Shown: one piece after another, positions 1 to 11,690 of the stretch
How positions within the stretch are numbered: position 1 is the first letter of the stretch
How the letters are laid out: every line of letters begins with the position of its first letter
DNA from: Blasia pusilla
Lineage: Eukaryota > Marchantiophyta > Marchantiopsida > Blasiales
Length of the DNA stretch: 64,000 nt
Reading direction: 5' to 3'
Assembly (NCBI GenBank): GCA_050084515.1
Contig: CM114272.1
Span: forward strand, 29,822,001 to 29,886,000
Notes under the pieces: model-generated
Databases searched by the model: none
What the model was told of the DNA's origin: nothing
The model's input: only the letters and a program-made list of their open reading frames with translations
Program-made: the position numbers and the translations under genes

Positions 1-2166
1 GTCGGACTAACCAAGCAAAATACTCCAGCTTGATTATCCAGTAACACTACTCCAGGTGTCACCACTGCTTGCTCTATGGCTGGTCGAGCTGGTATATCTA
101 CCAACTTCGCCGCCGCCGCAACATTCCATGACTTGGGGGAACGTCCCGAGCACCGGCTCTGAGGGCAAGTCCACCACCTCCTCAAGTACGTCTAAACAAG
201 AAGCACTCATCTCTCCATGCTCACACAACGTGGCGGCCAACCGGAACACCTCAACTGGTCCAACTCCCAACGTCGCCAACTCTATGGCGGAAAATAGTGG
301 AGTTTGACTCACTCTGGTGGCCACATCCAACACTATGGTCGACACTGACTCCACTCGAGCCGGCATAGGAGTTGTCACTCCAAATCCTCATGAGGTCAAC
401 TTAGGTACCTGAGCTGTAGGCACCTCTGGTCGTCGAGGCACCATCGATGGTGTGTGTAGTGCCTCCGACAATGTGAATGACTGTGGAACCCTGGCTTACC
501 GCCCATCGGTCCCCTCTGGTGGGTCAATCTCAACTCCACCTCTCGATGGCTCGGTGCCTCTCGCAGCACCCCGAGTCACCACTGCAGCTCCCTCAACCTG
601 GGCTGCACTACACATAAATCCCATACTGGCGAGATCCTCACTCGGGTCAGGGTAAGAGGTAGAAGCTAGAGTCACACTAGTTGCTCGCAGCTCCGTGCCT
701 TCCCTAAGCTGCATCATGGTCATGGCAGCAATCCTCTGCTCCAATTGATCGATGCGTGAGAGAAGTGCCGGCTCTGGTGCTCCTGCGCCATCTCCTCTGG
801 CTGGTGGTGGTCCTCTACACCACCATGTCCAGGAAGGACTCCCGACCTCCTCCAGGACGACCGTCCCCAGGCCCTTGGCCTACCTCTAGACGTGCCCCTC
901 GGAAAAGGTCAAAACATCTATCGCTAGTGTGACCATATCTGTGGCAGTAATCACACTGGTGTTGTGGTGGGGCCATCCTTTGTGGCTCCTGAGCAATCGG
1001 AGGCGTTGGAGGTCCTCTCCCATGCTGTGGGCAGTCTCTCACCCTATGGGCCCCTCCAAACATCCAACAAGACCACATCGGTCCCTGCTAGGCAACATAT
1101 GTAGGTACGGGTCATTGCCTCATAGGCTCACGGTACCCGCCCTGCTCTCTGGGCACACTGGCCCGCTCCCGTGGTACTCATGCTCACTGTGGCACCTGTG
1201 GGGTCACCGTCGCTCGTGGACCCGTCGACTCTCGAGAAAATCCAGCGGTCACTACCTGCTCCTCACTCATGTTGAGCTCAATACGCTCAGACAACTCAAA
1301 GACCACCTTTAATGTGGGCTTCGTTGTGTGAATCAGCACCGCATCTCATGCTCTCCTCCGTAGTTCTCGGTCTAGAACCCTGTACCAATACTGGACTGAT
1401 TGCGCCTTAGTCACTCCATACATAGCAATGATCAGCCTCCTCATGCGTGTGAATGCCTCTCTCAGACTCTCACCCGATTGCCGCTGAAAATCATGTAGAC
1501 TCTTCACTTGTCGGTGGTGCACGCCTGTTAGCTCTTCCCCAACCTGTCGGAAGAACTCCCTTTGGGTGGGGTGAAGGCTGGTGGCCCTCTACCACCACCA
1601 GAGGTCTCTGCCACATCGCCTATCTCACTGCCCTCCTCTCCATCTAGTCTCCGGGCTGATGGTGTGGGTCTCTCTCCTCTCACAATCCCATCATATGCCT
1701 CGCAACCACTAGTGGACACATACCGTGGAGCCCAATACATCCTCCAAGCATCGATCTCTACTGAATATAGTGATCAAAACTCCATGTTGTCATCCATCGG
1801 AGGACCCTCCAAGTGTTGGAACAACCCCTTCCATGCCATGAAAGGGTTGAACTGTGTCGGGGTCCGTATCTCCTAGAAGTTGCACCACGTGTCAAACTCT
1901 TGGATAAAATCATCTAAGTCGATGGTGCCCATTGCACCCAAGAAACGACGCATGCCTCGATGGCCCATGTCCTCCATCTCCTGCCAAGTACTACTATCTC
2001 TGTCTGCGATCTTGTCACCAGACCTAGTGTCTAGTGATAACGATCCAACGACGGATGGATGTCGAAGTAGCTCCTCACTGGTAACCCCTCGGTATCTCAC
2101 TCCACTCCGTGTCACACCACTACTACTGCTCGCATTACCGCGTTCTTCCGAACCCTGGAAGAACAT
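1..2166 (-). pseudogene. gag of gypsy element A, broken
   Basis: The gag polyprotein forms the particle that packages the element RNA. The N-terminal part (about 2,166-1,780) shows the capsid-type block DFIQEFDTW and then FMAWKGLFQHLEGPP, shared with B and C. Farther on there are two zinc knuckles: a degraded first one (CWMFGGAHRVRDC, second Cys now Phe) and an intact CDYCHRYGHTSDRC at about 915-960. Several in-frame stops split it into short frames, so it is not expected to make a full protein. The identification rests on collinearity with elements B and C and on the CCHC motif. Confidence 0.7.
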
Positions 2167-3374
2167 CGTGATGACAAACCCTGTCTCACCCGCTCAAGCA
2201 CCCAGACTCACCGAGAGTCTCCCACACGCCTCACTAGCTCTCCTATGCTAACATCAATCCCGTGATGACATACCCAGCCTCACGCACACTCAACACTCGG
2301 GCTCACCATAAGCCTCCCAACTGACTCACCTAACGTAGCCACACTCTATTGGGTCATACACGCGATCCCTACTCGGCAACTGCTGTATATCCACAAACAT
2401 GCTACACATGAAAAGAATCTACACTCGTCTCCATCACTACACCCACCTAGCACCAGCTACTACCCGATACCCAGCACTCTCAATCACACACGACAAGTGC
2501 GGGAAAAAGGACTCGAATGGGTAACCAGATCACGCCCTCCAACCAGCTGCACCGTCAACATGCACTCCTCCACGTGATATGACAACCTCCGCAACAAAAC
2601 ACTCTCCTCGACCAACAGGTTGATCCTCCCATCAGCAAATGTGGACAACATGTCGGCATCATCATGCGCTGCCCTCCATCTCAAAATTAAACGCCCTACA
2701 ATCGCCCTCAAAAACATCATGGTTTGTTTAAAATCTCTCCGCACTTCCATCCCCACACGAGAGCATGTGGTCGACTCACCCTGGTCGGCTCCACCTTAAA
2801 ACTTCCTGTCCAACCACGTGAACATGATCTCAAGGGACCACATCCGGACTCTCCCACGTCTCCATCCAAGTCACGTTCGGTTCTACCACGTTGCCCATGC
2901 GCAACCACACCCAAAGGGGAAGAAAAGAGTAGTAAATGTGAGAGGGGGCCTACATCCTTCCTATTCCATGGGCCTCCCCAACTTGTTGGGGTCTAAATCA
3001 TGGGGGGGGAGGGCGAGGAACCGCGGACTATCTTCGTCCGTGTAACTTTGTCCCGCCGACCTAAACGCCCGATCAACGCCCGATGGCTACAAGTCCTAAC
3101 TCTCCTTCTGCTAAATCCCGACACTTTCATGCTATAAGATGACGCTATACCTAGGGTCACTTGTTGCGCTCACCCACCTGCTATCCCCATCAATCCCCAA
3201 GGAGAGAAAAATTTTTAGGAGAAAGACGGATAGCATTTCCAACGGCCTTTCAAAAGAGGAAAAATGCCAATTTCGATGCCAACCAACACGTCTCCCTTGG
3301 GCTGTGAGATACCAAGGTGTTCGCTTGCCTACCTTGAAACAACAAATGGTGGACGAGGCTCGACATCTTTCTCA

Positions 3375-3837
3375 TGTAGAAATAAAGAGTAGTAAAAGGC
3401 ACACCCGTGCCTAAAACTCCACTCCTCAATCTACATCGACAGAAAGATGTCCACCATGTGCTATCAAGGAATTGTTGACGCTAACACCTAGTCCTATCTC
3501 ACACACATACAAGGGAGGTGCTCCAAGCCCAAAATGAGAAATATGGCTTAGGAAAGCCATCTTCCTCTCTTATATAGGGTTGGGAAGAGCCAAAAGGCTC
3601 TTCTCCTAAAAATTTCCTTGGCGGATTGATGGGGTTAGCGGCAGGGTGACCAGTCAACAAGTCACCCGGCTGTGAAAGATCTCAACATGAAAGTTGTCAG
3701 AAACGACGTTCCTGACACAATGGACCTATCCTTAGCCTCATCCGACACCGTGGGACAAAGTTACTCTGAAGATAGTCCGCTAGTTCCTACGCCCTATCCA
3801 TGATAGATCTCGGCTTATCGGCTATTAAGATGTGACA
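3375..3837 (-). promoter_or_regulatory. 5' terminal promoter region of gypsy A
   Basis: This 460-bp block recurs at 25,275-25,713 and 34,172-34,637. Read on the minus strand it starts TGTCACATC and contains a clean TATA box (TATATAAGAG, complement of 3,567-3,576). Immediately downstream is a hairpin whose arms are built from GATGGCTT and AAGCCATC. The hairpin and the TATA box keep the same spacing in the three copies. I infer that this is the element's promoter and RNA 5' end. It would normally be called an LTR, but a matching direct copy at the 3' end is not evident in this family. Confidence 0.65.
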
Positions 3838-4126
3838 ATGGAATAGGAAGGATGTATTGGGTCAAGAACAACACTGCAAATTCAAGTGTCACCCCAACAA
3901 GTTGGGGGTGTATGTGGTGCACTCTCACATTGCTACTCTTTTTCCCACATGTTCATGTGATGACTTTGTCCAAAAAGAGACAAGTGGGAAAAGGTATTTC
4001 CCTTGTAAGCACATGTATTATGTGTTGCTTGAAGTTTTAAGAGAGTCGGAGGTAGGAGTAGGAATCCACCAACCAATTCTCTCCCTCAAAGAAGTGCAAA
4101 GTATTTTAAACAAACCACTTTGAGGA
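3838..4126 (+). pseudogene. SWIM zinc-finger C-terminus of M-element transposase (copy Mx)
   Basis: This is the last about 90 residues of the same transposase seen at 24,046-24,309. The SWIM signature is present: CSC, then 17 residues later CKH, followed by the hydrophobic helix YYVLLEVL. SWIM fingers of this type sit at the C-terminus of MULE-family transposases and their FAR1 relatives. The rest of the gene lies left of gypsy A, which interrupts it at about 3,837. It belongs to an M element whose body is mostly outside the window. Confidence 0.7.
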
Positions 4127-4537
4127 TGCAAAATGAGGTTTTAGATTGTACTTTAATTTTTCCAGAACCTTCACTTTGAGCTTGAACTTTATTAACCCAA
4201 GGGCAAATGATAGATTTTTCCCAGACCTTGGATAGAAAAAGTGATTGGTTCCACACTAATGATTCCACTGATTTTTCCGTTTTCTAAATTTTGTGCAATT
4301 TGCAACTTGTTGGACTCAGACGGGTTGCCAAAATGTGGAATAGGAAAAACAATTGTGAGAGTGCTTAAGAACTGAGCAGAAAAGTGCAAAAAATTTCACA
4401 CAAAAAGTTTCCTCTCTTCAACCCAATGGAAACTCTCTTCAAATCATAGGAAACTCTCTTAAAATTTTTTTATCTTTTTTGGTTGAAGGTAGTTTCCTCT
4501 CTCCTCTCTTCCTCTCTTCCTCTCCTCTTACCACACC
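4127..4537 (+). repeat. right end of M element Mx with CT-rich terminal repeat
   Basis: Untranslated 3' flank followed by a run of CTCTCCTCTTCC units ending TTACCACACC. It is collinear with 24,310-24,738 (right end of M2) over about 410 bp, and its complement resembles the GA-rich starts at 7,567 and 10,057. Near 4,305-4,332 there is one decayed copy of the family palindrome (GCAACTTGTTGGACTCAGAC and on). The sequence after 4,537 belongs to a chromovirus LTR, so Mx inserted into that LTR. Confidence 0.6.
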
Positions 4538-5013
4538 TCCTTTGGGAAAGACCACCCATGCCCCTCTTTTTGGCCCTCAACCCGACTCCTCTTATAGTCG
4601 GTTATGGCCGATATCTCAACCTTTGCGCAAGCGTTTGCAAAGGTCTCTAGTGCGTTGGAACTTCCTTGACATAAGCTTTCCAACGCTACCTTACTTGTCT
4701 CAAATATTTCTTGGAACTCAAAGTTATGGTCAAAAGTACGATCAGAAACTCCCAAGCGATGCCCGCGTCTCAAGTCCGATTTTCACCCCTTGGCCGCGTC
4801 TCGTCCAAGACTTGACTTCTCTCAAGTCTGAGTACCGCGTTTGGTCCCAATTTCCTAGTCACGACCGCAACACACGAAACACTCGAGACACTCACCTCGC
4901 TCGCGTCTCGCCCTTGTGTTTCCTTAACTCCCAAAGCGCAAACCATCCTAGCGTGAGCTCGCTAGAGTTTGGATGTTCTGCTTGGTGCTTGTTTGGTTAT
5001 GAGGGTCGCGACA
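4538..5013 (-). repeat. chromovirus LTR remnant (family of element D)
   Basis: It matches the 5' half of the 1-kb LTR at 53,287-54,320 and the solo LTR at 21,232-22,232. On the minus strand it begins TGTCGCGACCCTCATAACC and stops where the M-element end begins at 4,537. It is inserted in the ParB-like exon of M0, whose reading stops at 5,013 after a segment equal to DTFWRIRDQEF. Confidence 0.75.
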
Positions 5014-5996
5014 CTTCTGAACTCCTGGTCTCTGATCCTCCAAAATGTGTCCAAGGCCTCCAAGTCTTCTTCCATCACTAGAGCCTGCGTTCCATGTTCA
5101 TCGTAAGGCTGAATATAGATCGGAGGGAAGCTGTCGACGTAGGATGTTGTCGCTATTGACTGCTTGAGCTTTGCAATGTCCTCCTCCGATTGAATTTTGT
5201 GAACGTATTCCATTTTCCATAGTCAAAAAAGTGGAATTCTTGGGGACTTTTGGCCGTCCATCACTACCATCTACTTAACAACCTGCCACAATGGCGATAA
5301 AGTAAATAAGCGGCTGTAACAATTTTTGCCAATTTTTGCATAATGAGATGTCACATAATCCGTATTCTTCTTACCCGCTCAAAGATTGGGTCGGTGTCTA
5401 GGCCGGTCAGCTGCTCTAGGACAGGAGTTGGCAAGTCCACGGAAAACTCGTCGATTTTGATGAAGGTCGATTTCTTCCACCAGGCTCAATGACGACGAAG
5501 ACTCTTCTCTTGCTTCTTCAAAGATGTCCATTATCTCCACACTTGCTATCCTCATGACCTCGTCGTCCGTCACTTCAACTTCGGCCATTTCCTAAGGCTT
5601 TTTTAAATTCATGGTGTCCCCAGACCTCATCAGAGACATTTATGGCATCTCAACGTTGTCCGTTGGATGGAGAGGCCTTTCTTCAATGGTAATTTCTTTT
5701 TCCCTCCGAGCTTTTGCCAATTCTGCTGTCCTGATGGAGACGTCAAGACACTTTTTCTCGCGTTCCTCATTCGTGACTCTTTTCTTCAAGGCCTTCAATG
5801 CCTCAGCCTCCGCGTTATGCTTTGCGAGCTCCTCTAGAGCAAGCTTTTCCAGAACCTCGTGCTTGTGCATTTCTGCTTCCCTTTCCCACTCGTCTATTTC
5901 TTGTTGCCTTATCTCATTCGTCGAGCAAGGACCAGGAGATGGAGATGCAGAAATCCTAATGGACTTGCTAGTGTTTTCTTCCTTGTCATGGTGCAT
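5014..5996 (-). pseudogene. M0 methyltransferase-family gene, 5' exons (coiled coil and ParB-like start)
   Basis: Three exon-like blocks are collinear with M2 and M1. Block 1 (5,640-5,996) encodes a charged helical segment starting near RQQEIDEWEREAEMHKHEV, almost certainly coiled coil. Block 2 (about 5,374-5,594) encodes an acidic linker (VTDDEVM, EEAREESSSS) with a frameshift near its end. Block 3 (5,014-5,235) begins MEYVHKIQSEEDIAKLKQS and is the N-terminal half of the ParB-like exon; it is cut by the LTR remnant before the DGNHR motif. The methyltransferase part of this copy is absent. Its 5' side faces the palindrome-rich region 6,390-7,260. Confidence 0.6.
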
Positions 5997-6389
5997 GTTG
6001 AGTCAGTCCTTCTTCCTCATCAACGTTATTTGCTCCTGTGCAGTGTAGACCCCTCGAAGCTTCGATGGAGTGCCTTAAACTAACTCTCCAAGCGTTGTGT
6101 GGTGAAGCGCCGTCACCTTCTAGCGGAGGGGCTTGCCTCAACTGAACTCTTGAAGCTTCATGTGCTAGAGCGTCGGTTACCTTCCAGCAAAGGGGTCAAA
6201 GTAACCAACGGGGTCAAGAGACAAGGAAAGGTCAGCTGCAGGGAGGAAGAGCTACAACATGAAATCACGGAATGAAAAAGGGAAACGAGCAAAATCTGAG
6301 CCTATTATACTTCTCGACTCGTTGAGTCGACCGTTGATTCACAGTTGCACCGATGGCGATGTCGGCCGTTACAGTGCTTTGCATGTGGG

Positions 6390-7260
6390 AAACGTGCAAC
6401 CTGTCGGCTTCATCGGATGTGCAACCTGTCGGTCTCCGACGGTTTCACGCTTCCCTCATCTTGGGGTAACAAGGCAAGGTACCCGGGAAACCCATCACTC
6501 TATGACGAGTTTCCTGCTTACCTCATCCTGGGGTAACAAGGCAAGATCCCCAAGCAACCCGTCGATCTACAACGGGTTGCACAGTTCCTACCTTACGGAA
6601 AAATTGAGGTGCGGTCTCCAAGCAACCCGTTTTTCCCTCACGGGTTGCACGGTTCCCTCCAGAAGGGAAATCGAGGCGAGGTGCTCGAGCAACCCATCGA
6701 TCTCCAATGGGTTGCACGGTTCCCTCAACAAGGAAAATTGCGGCGAGATCCACCAGCAACCCATCAAGGACCGTCGGGTTTTAGTTGACGGGTTGCACAA
6801 TTTCCACCTTACAGCAAAACTGAGGTGCGGTCTCCAAGCAACCCGTTTTTCCCTCAAGGGTTGCACAATTCAAAAGGGAAATCAAGGCGAGATCCTCGAG
6901 TAACTCGTCGGTCCGGACAGGTTGTACAGTTCCCTCCAAAAGGGAAAGCGAGGCGAGGTACCTTTTCAACCCGTCGCAGTCCGACGGGTTGCCCTAGGAA
7001 ATCCATGCAAGGTCTCGTGCATCCTGAATCTAACGGAATCCGACATGTTGCACAGGTAGGGGGTACCGACCAACAACCGCTTTCAACCCAACGGACTCCA
7101 ACGGGCTGTAAGTCACTCTAGGACTCTAACGGACAGTGGGACTCGTGGATTTGCAACCCATCTAAGTCCGACGGGTTGCAACTTGTCCGAGTCCCAAAAT
7201 TTGCAACCCGTCGGACTTCGACAAGTTGCAACTTGTCGGAATCCAACAGATTGAACCTCA
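6390..7260. repeat. Palindrome cluster upstream of M0 gene
   Basis: At least a dozen copies of the M-family palindrome (arm GCAACCCGTCGGA and its inverse, variable centre), many decayed. They lie in units of roughly 60-70 bp whose flanks (for example TTCCCTCxxxAAGGGAAA) are also repeated. It occupies the same position as 18,420-19,130 in M2 and 55,375-55,838 in M1: upstream of the methyltransferase gene, in the spacer leading to the divergent transposase. 5,997-6,389 is 5' flank with no gene seen. 7,261-7,566 has CATTCTCATTCTTATTC-type runs and no gene. Confidence 0.8.
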
Positions 7261-7566
7261 TTCATGGCTAATTAACCTTTGGCAATCCGGAAACTTGCAA
7301 CGGGATCAATTCCAGGGGAATCCAGAGTGTCACACAATCTCACCTATCAACTAATAGCTTGTCACTCGATTTCTGTCACGAGAATAATTGTCACTATTAA
7401 CTCTAAATTTAAAATTCTCATTCTCATTCTTATTCTCATTCTCCACCCGGTAGAATTATCTGGGAATGGATAATTATGTGAAACTCACATGTGGCAGTCA
7501 TCTAGCGGTCCTTCCTCAATCAGAAATAATTTGACCGCAAGCTCATGAGTCTTATATACTAGTGGA

Positions 7567-7700
7567 GGGGGGCTGGTTTTATGGCATGAGAGAGTAAGAG
7601 AGGAGAGGAAGAGAGGAGAGAGTAAGAGAGGAAGAGAGGAGAGTCTCTCTCCAAAAAAAAGGGCCAAATCCTTAAACTCTTCAATTTTTTAGGTTTCTTC
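7567..7700 (+). repeat. left terminal repeat of M1
   Basis: It begins GGGGGGCTGGTTTTATGGCA and continues as AGAGAGGAAGAGAGGAGAG runs, then an A-run and GGGCCAAATCC. It is near-identical in order to 10,057-10,150. Its complement resembles the CT-rich right ends at 4,440-4,537 and 24,670-24,738. The inverted match is imperfect (shared core TGGT followed by GA-rich sequence), so the exact terminus is uncertain by a few bases. 7,700-8,130 follows as non-coding flank with nothing recognised. Confidence 0.55.
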
Positions 7701-8129
7701 CCTATTTCAAATGAAAGAAATTTTTCAAAGAGAGTAAGAAGTGCACCATAGTGGGCTCTTTATCCAAGACTTCCACCCTCTTCTCCAACACTTCGTGAAA
7801 ATCTAACAACTAGTCATGACAGACTTGTGATTCCGACGGGACTACGATGAAGGAAATGAGGCTGAGAGTTGCGAAGAATGAATTGAAAATTATGATAATA
7901 AATTGTGAAAAATGAAAGTGTTAAGATTTCATTTTTGCAAGAGAATTACAATACCTAAGCTTGCAACCTCTTAGAAAATGAGATCTTCCAGAAGTATGCA
8001 TTGAAGAAAATGGGGGAGCAAGAGCAAACAATATTACCATTCTTCCTAGCTTGCATGCCATCTTTCAAAGTTTTGGAAACTTCACATCCATTTGAAGGAG
8101 GATCTTGACAAGTGATCCCATTATGCCCT

Positions 8130-9320
8130 GCAATCCATCAAAATCCAACAGGTTGGAAGATATGATAAGTCCATGGTGCAAACAAAAACAAAATCAGTAA
8201 AAGCGCTTGCAACCTGTCCAAATCCGACACCTTGCAAGCACCGGCTATTTGTGTTTATCTTCCAACCCATCGGAATCCGACGGGTTTCAAGATAAAGAAA
8301 AAAAAAGATAAAGTTGTTACCAGGGGTTTCCTCTTACAAGTTTGAACCTGTGCAACCTCTCTGAATCAGACTTGTTGCAAGACGTGACATCAATCAAGAA
8401 GATGTTCTTAGAGTCACCTTAGAGTAGGCATGCATGGAAGAGTTGGGCTAGTATTGTGGCAGATTTCAGGAGCGTACAGGAGGACGTCAAAAGTGGAAGA
8501 TGCAGAAGAGCCAAATGAAGAGTAGAAAACCCAAAAAATGAAATGATCATAAGGGAATCAGCCTGAGTCATGCAACTTGTCAGAATCCGACAGGTAGTAG
8601 GAATCCAACACGTCTCAGGAATAACGTGTTAGAGAAGAATGGTGTGAAGATAATGGGGCAACGAGGCAAAAGTGAAGAAGCCTGCCAAAATGCCTGAAAA
8701 GTTGGACTTACAGGAAAAGAAAATCACTCAAGCAGCCAACTTGTTGAAATCCGACAAGTTGCCTAAATGGATGACAGAAAATGGGGTTTAGAAAAAGGTT
8801 GCAAGAGAGTCTCGGTAGTAACTTTGTCAACTTGGTCTACAAATATCACAAGACACGAGAATTTGTGCATACATCTGTAGTCATCCAAGTTCCATTTTTG
8901 GCTTCCAACCTGTCGACGTTCGATGGGTTCACAAAAACAAAATCACAGACCATTCAAATCAATCAGGAAAGCATTTCAGACATGCACCAGAGAAGAAAAA
9001 ATTTCAACTCCACTCGCTATCTGCAGACAAACAACCCATCCAAAACCGATGGGTTGCAATAGTAGGCAATCATCAATTTGCAACTTCTCGGAATTCCACA
9101 TGTCGCAAACTGAGTTCTTGGTTTGCAACTCGTCGATTTCCGACGGATTGCAAACCTTGTCCAGGAACTGCAACTTGTCGGAATCCAAGAAATTTCAAAC
9201 TCGCTCCATGGTCCCTCATTTTTATAGTTGCAAACCACAGCCCCAATTTGCAACCGGATTGTAATCCAACTATCCTTGGTTCCCTGGTTAGCAACCTGTC
9301 GGAATCCGACGGGGTTGCAA
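8130..9320. repeat. Palindrome cluster in M1 3' flank
   Basis: Scattered, often decayed palindrome copies, for example near 8,256-8,285, 9,030-9,058, 9,122-9,150 and 9,290-9,318. They lie downstream (in gene sense) of the last methyltransferase exon of M1, as does 10,580-11,690 in M2. Many differences from the consensus are CG to TG or CG to CA. No gene is supported in this interval; short frames run through the repeats. Confidence 0.75.
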
Positions 9321-9461
9321 AATAAACAGCATCGAGTAGATAGACCAACATAATTGACAAGAATGAACAACAATTCAGCAAAAGTTTACAAAAACCATCA
9401 TGGTGCAAAAACTTCTTGTCCTTAATTACATCCAAGGGAAGCTCGGAAATGTACATTTAAT

Positions 9462-10056
9462 CTAGTCTATGATTTCTTGAGCCTCGTCATCTAAAAATTT
9501 ACTCCTAACTCTGATAGGTTCCTGTACAAAAGGAATGTCTTGGGATACAAGTGGCTCCTTTGGTCGATTGTAGATGGGGATTATAAATGTTGGAGAATTC
9601 GAGAGCCTTGGCGCCCCCCTAGGTACACCATAAGGGTCCCATGTAAGATGATTTGAGTCCCAATGCCTTCCTTGACAGTAAATCTTATGTGCTCTGCAAG
9701 GTGACATCCATCTAGTATCAATATGTGCTCCGCCCTTGGAAACCAATAAATCCCAACTCTAAAACGCTTCAATCAAGCTGGCATCGATAATTCTTTGAAC
9801 TCACTCGTCATCGTCCGAGAGCTCTTCCAGAATTATTGTCGACTTTGCCCTCCCTATTTTTGGAATTGTAGGAAGTGACAATGGTGTCACGATCAATGGT
9901 GGCTTTTGATCTAGAGTAGTTGGATTTGTATACTCCCACTAGCCTCTCGTAATCTGCCTTTGCCTCTTTGCAAAGGTCAAAAAGTTTTGGCCTTTCCTCA
10001 AGGCAGAGAATGTTCGTGCCACTTCGCCAGGCGCCTCTAATACTGGCCCCTAATAG
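9462..10056 (-). pseudogene. M1 methyltransferase gene, C-terminal part after motif I
   Basis: Block 9,808-10,056 encodes GASIRGAWRSGTNILC, then RPKLFDLCKEAKADYERLV, the second half of the SAM-binding region. Its first half sits at 24,739-24,953, on the other side of M2. A frameshift follows, and the original reading ends in an acidic ELSDDDE-type tail at about 9,805. A further conserved frame, 9,462-9,746, ends FLDDEAQEIID with a stop and matches 11,149-11,394 of M2. Whether that is an alternative last exon or a separate small gene is not clear. Confidence 0.6.
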
Positions 10057-10150
10057 GGGGGGCTGGTATTCTGGCAGGAGAGAGGAAGAGAGGAGAGGAA
10101 GAGAGGAGAGTCTCTCTAAAAAAAAAAAGGGCCAAATCCGCCTCCTCTCT
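10057..10150 (+). repeat. left terminal repeat of M2
   Basis: Six to seven G, then CTGGTATTCTGGCAGGAGAG and GGAAGAGAGGAG repeats, an A-run and GGGCCAAATCC. It is collinear with 7,567-7,700 and partly complementary to 24,670-24,738. The 10,150-10,576 stretch behind it is non-coding with no recognisable element. Confidence 0.55.
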
Positions 10151-10579
10151 TCAAAACTTTTTGACATCTTTGAAATTTTTGTTTGCTTTCAAATTCATGA
10201 AATCTTTAGAAGAGAGTAGGTAGTGGTCCATGTTCGGGCCTAAAGAAACCTCCTTTTTGCAGGGGGCGTAAACTAGTAGACATCATAAGACCACTACAAA
10301 CATTTTCCCATCACTCTCCATGTGAGCCTAAGTTTTTTCACATTGCCTGTCTTAGTCTACAGTAAGCTATGCCCACGACTATTTTTTTTGGAGGACCATT
10401 GGCAAATAATGTGATCAGAAGTAGCAATCTCATCTCAATGAAAGGTTCAAATAAAGACCAACTTTGTGAAATATGAACACAGGAGACGATAATTGAACCA
10501 AAAGATTGTTAGCTGTCTGGAGTAAAGAGGAACTGATGTCCCTTCATTCAGATCCTAAATCTGAGAAACCGAGAAGTTG

Positions 10580-11690
10580 CATCCCTCCCAATCCGTCCGA
10601 ATTCTACAGGTTACAACTCTTGCAACCTGGCGGAATCAGATGGCTTGCACCCCTTGCAAGCAAGCTCATCATAACAAAGGAAAGATTTTGAGAAGTGATT
10701 CCATTCCACCCTACACCCACGAAGATCCAACTGGTTGGGAATACGAAATGGCAATCCGACAAGCTTTAGGAATCCAACACGTCTTAGAGAAGAAAAGAAG
10801 CCTACGATTGGTTTGACAATACTAGGGGAACGAGCCAAAAGTGAAGAAGCCCGCCACAATGCCTCAGAAGTTGGTCTCATAGGGAAAGAGTCCGATCACT
10901 CAAGCGACCAACCCGCCGAATCCGGATGACTTGCTTGGAAATGGTTAAAAAGTTGCAGTGGTGAAAAAGTGAAAAGTTGCAACCCGTCAGAATCAGACAG
11001 GTTGCAAAATAAAAATTATGAGTAGCTAGACAAACACAATCGACGAGTCCAAAAAAAATATTCAGAAAACGTTTACAAACACCATTATCGTTTGAAAAAA
11101 TCTTGTCCTTTATTACATCCGAAGGAAGCTCGGAAATGTACATTTGATCTAGTCTATGATTTCTTCAGCCTCATCATCTAAAAATTTACTCCTAACTCTC
11201 CTAGGTTCTTGTACAAAAGGAATATCCTGGGATACAAGTGGCTCCTCTAGCCGATTGTAGACGGGGATAAAAAATGTTGGCGAATTCGAGAGCCTTGGCA
11301 CCCCCCTAGATACACCATAACGGTCCCATGTAACCTGATTTGAGTCCCACCGCCTTCCTCGGAAGTAAATCTTGTACGCTCTACAAGGTGACACCCATCC
11401 AGTATCAATATGTGCTCCGTCCTTGGAGACACCATCATGTCCTCAGCTAGGTAGTAGTAATCCAACACGTCTTAGAGAAGAGAGGAAGCCTAAGACTTGT
11501 TTGACCAAACTAGGGGAAGGTGCCAAAGTGAAGAAGCCCGCCAGAATGCCTGTAAAGTTGGACTAACAGGGAAAGAGTCTGATCACTCACGCAACCAACC
11601 TGTTGGATTCCTGGAAGTTTTTAAAAAGGTGCAGTGGTCAAAAAGTGAAAAGTTGCAACCCGTGGCAATCCAACGGGTTGCAATATGAAC
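10580..11690. repeat. Palindrome copies and a 400-bp direct duplication in M2 3' flank
   Basis: Palindrome copies occur near 10,590-10,650, 10,975-11,005 and 11,653-11,682. A segment of about 400 bp (about 10,760-11,180) recurs at about 11,465-11,850: both contain AATCCAACACGTCTTAGAGA, then GAAGAAGCCCGCC, then TGTCCTTTATTACAT. The M1 flank at 8,620-8,760 and 9,380-9,480 carries the same blocks once, so M2 duplicated this part of its 3' region. Confidence 0.65.
11149..11394 (-). CDS. conserved short frame downstream of the M2 methyltransferase
   Basis: The frame encodes about 81 residues with MSPCRAYKIYFRGRRWDSNQ near the start and ends FLDDEAEEIID with a stop. The M1 counterpart (9,462-9,746) keeps the frame, the stop and the residues, and runs upstream without a stop. 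I do not recognise the family. It lies after the stop of the main gene, so it may be an alternative terminal exon or remnant. The acidic ending resembles the ELSDDDE tail of the main protein. Confidence 0.4.
   Translation of the reverse strand: MSPCRAYKIYFRGRRWDSNQVTWDRYGVSRGVPRLSNSPTFFIPVYNRLEEPLVSQDIPFVQEPRRVRSKFLDDEAEEIID

Larger units (their letters stand above)
1..3837 (-). mobile_element. Ty3/gypsy element A, 5' part, cut by window edge
   Basis: The element reads right to left: a promoter-bearing 5' terminal region, a leader of about 1.2 kb, then gag. Base 1 matches base 962 after 30,000 of element B, and the two stay collinear to the right end, so A is a third copy of the B/C family and its protease, methyltransferase and pol would lie left of the window. 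The right end reads TGTGACA (sense TGTCACA), as in B. Directly beyond it the host sequence continues as the SWIM transposase also seen intact at 24,046, so A inserted into an M-element transposase gene. Family membership is seen in the sequence; the off-window content is inference. Confidence 0.8.

Noticed and set aside
4479-5081. 200-residue plus-strand frame as a gene
   Set aside because: It runs across the M-element terminal repeat, a chromovirus LTR remnant and antisense of the M0 exon; similar frames occur in the other LTR copies (53,639-54,136).
6259-6903. 214-residue plus-strand frame as a gene
   Set aside because: It runs through the tandem palindromes; its residues only reflect repeat units (NPSxSNGLH and the like), and the same pattern appears in all frames of other clusters.
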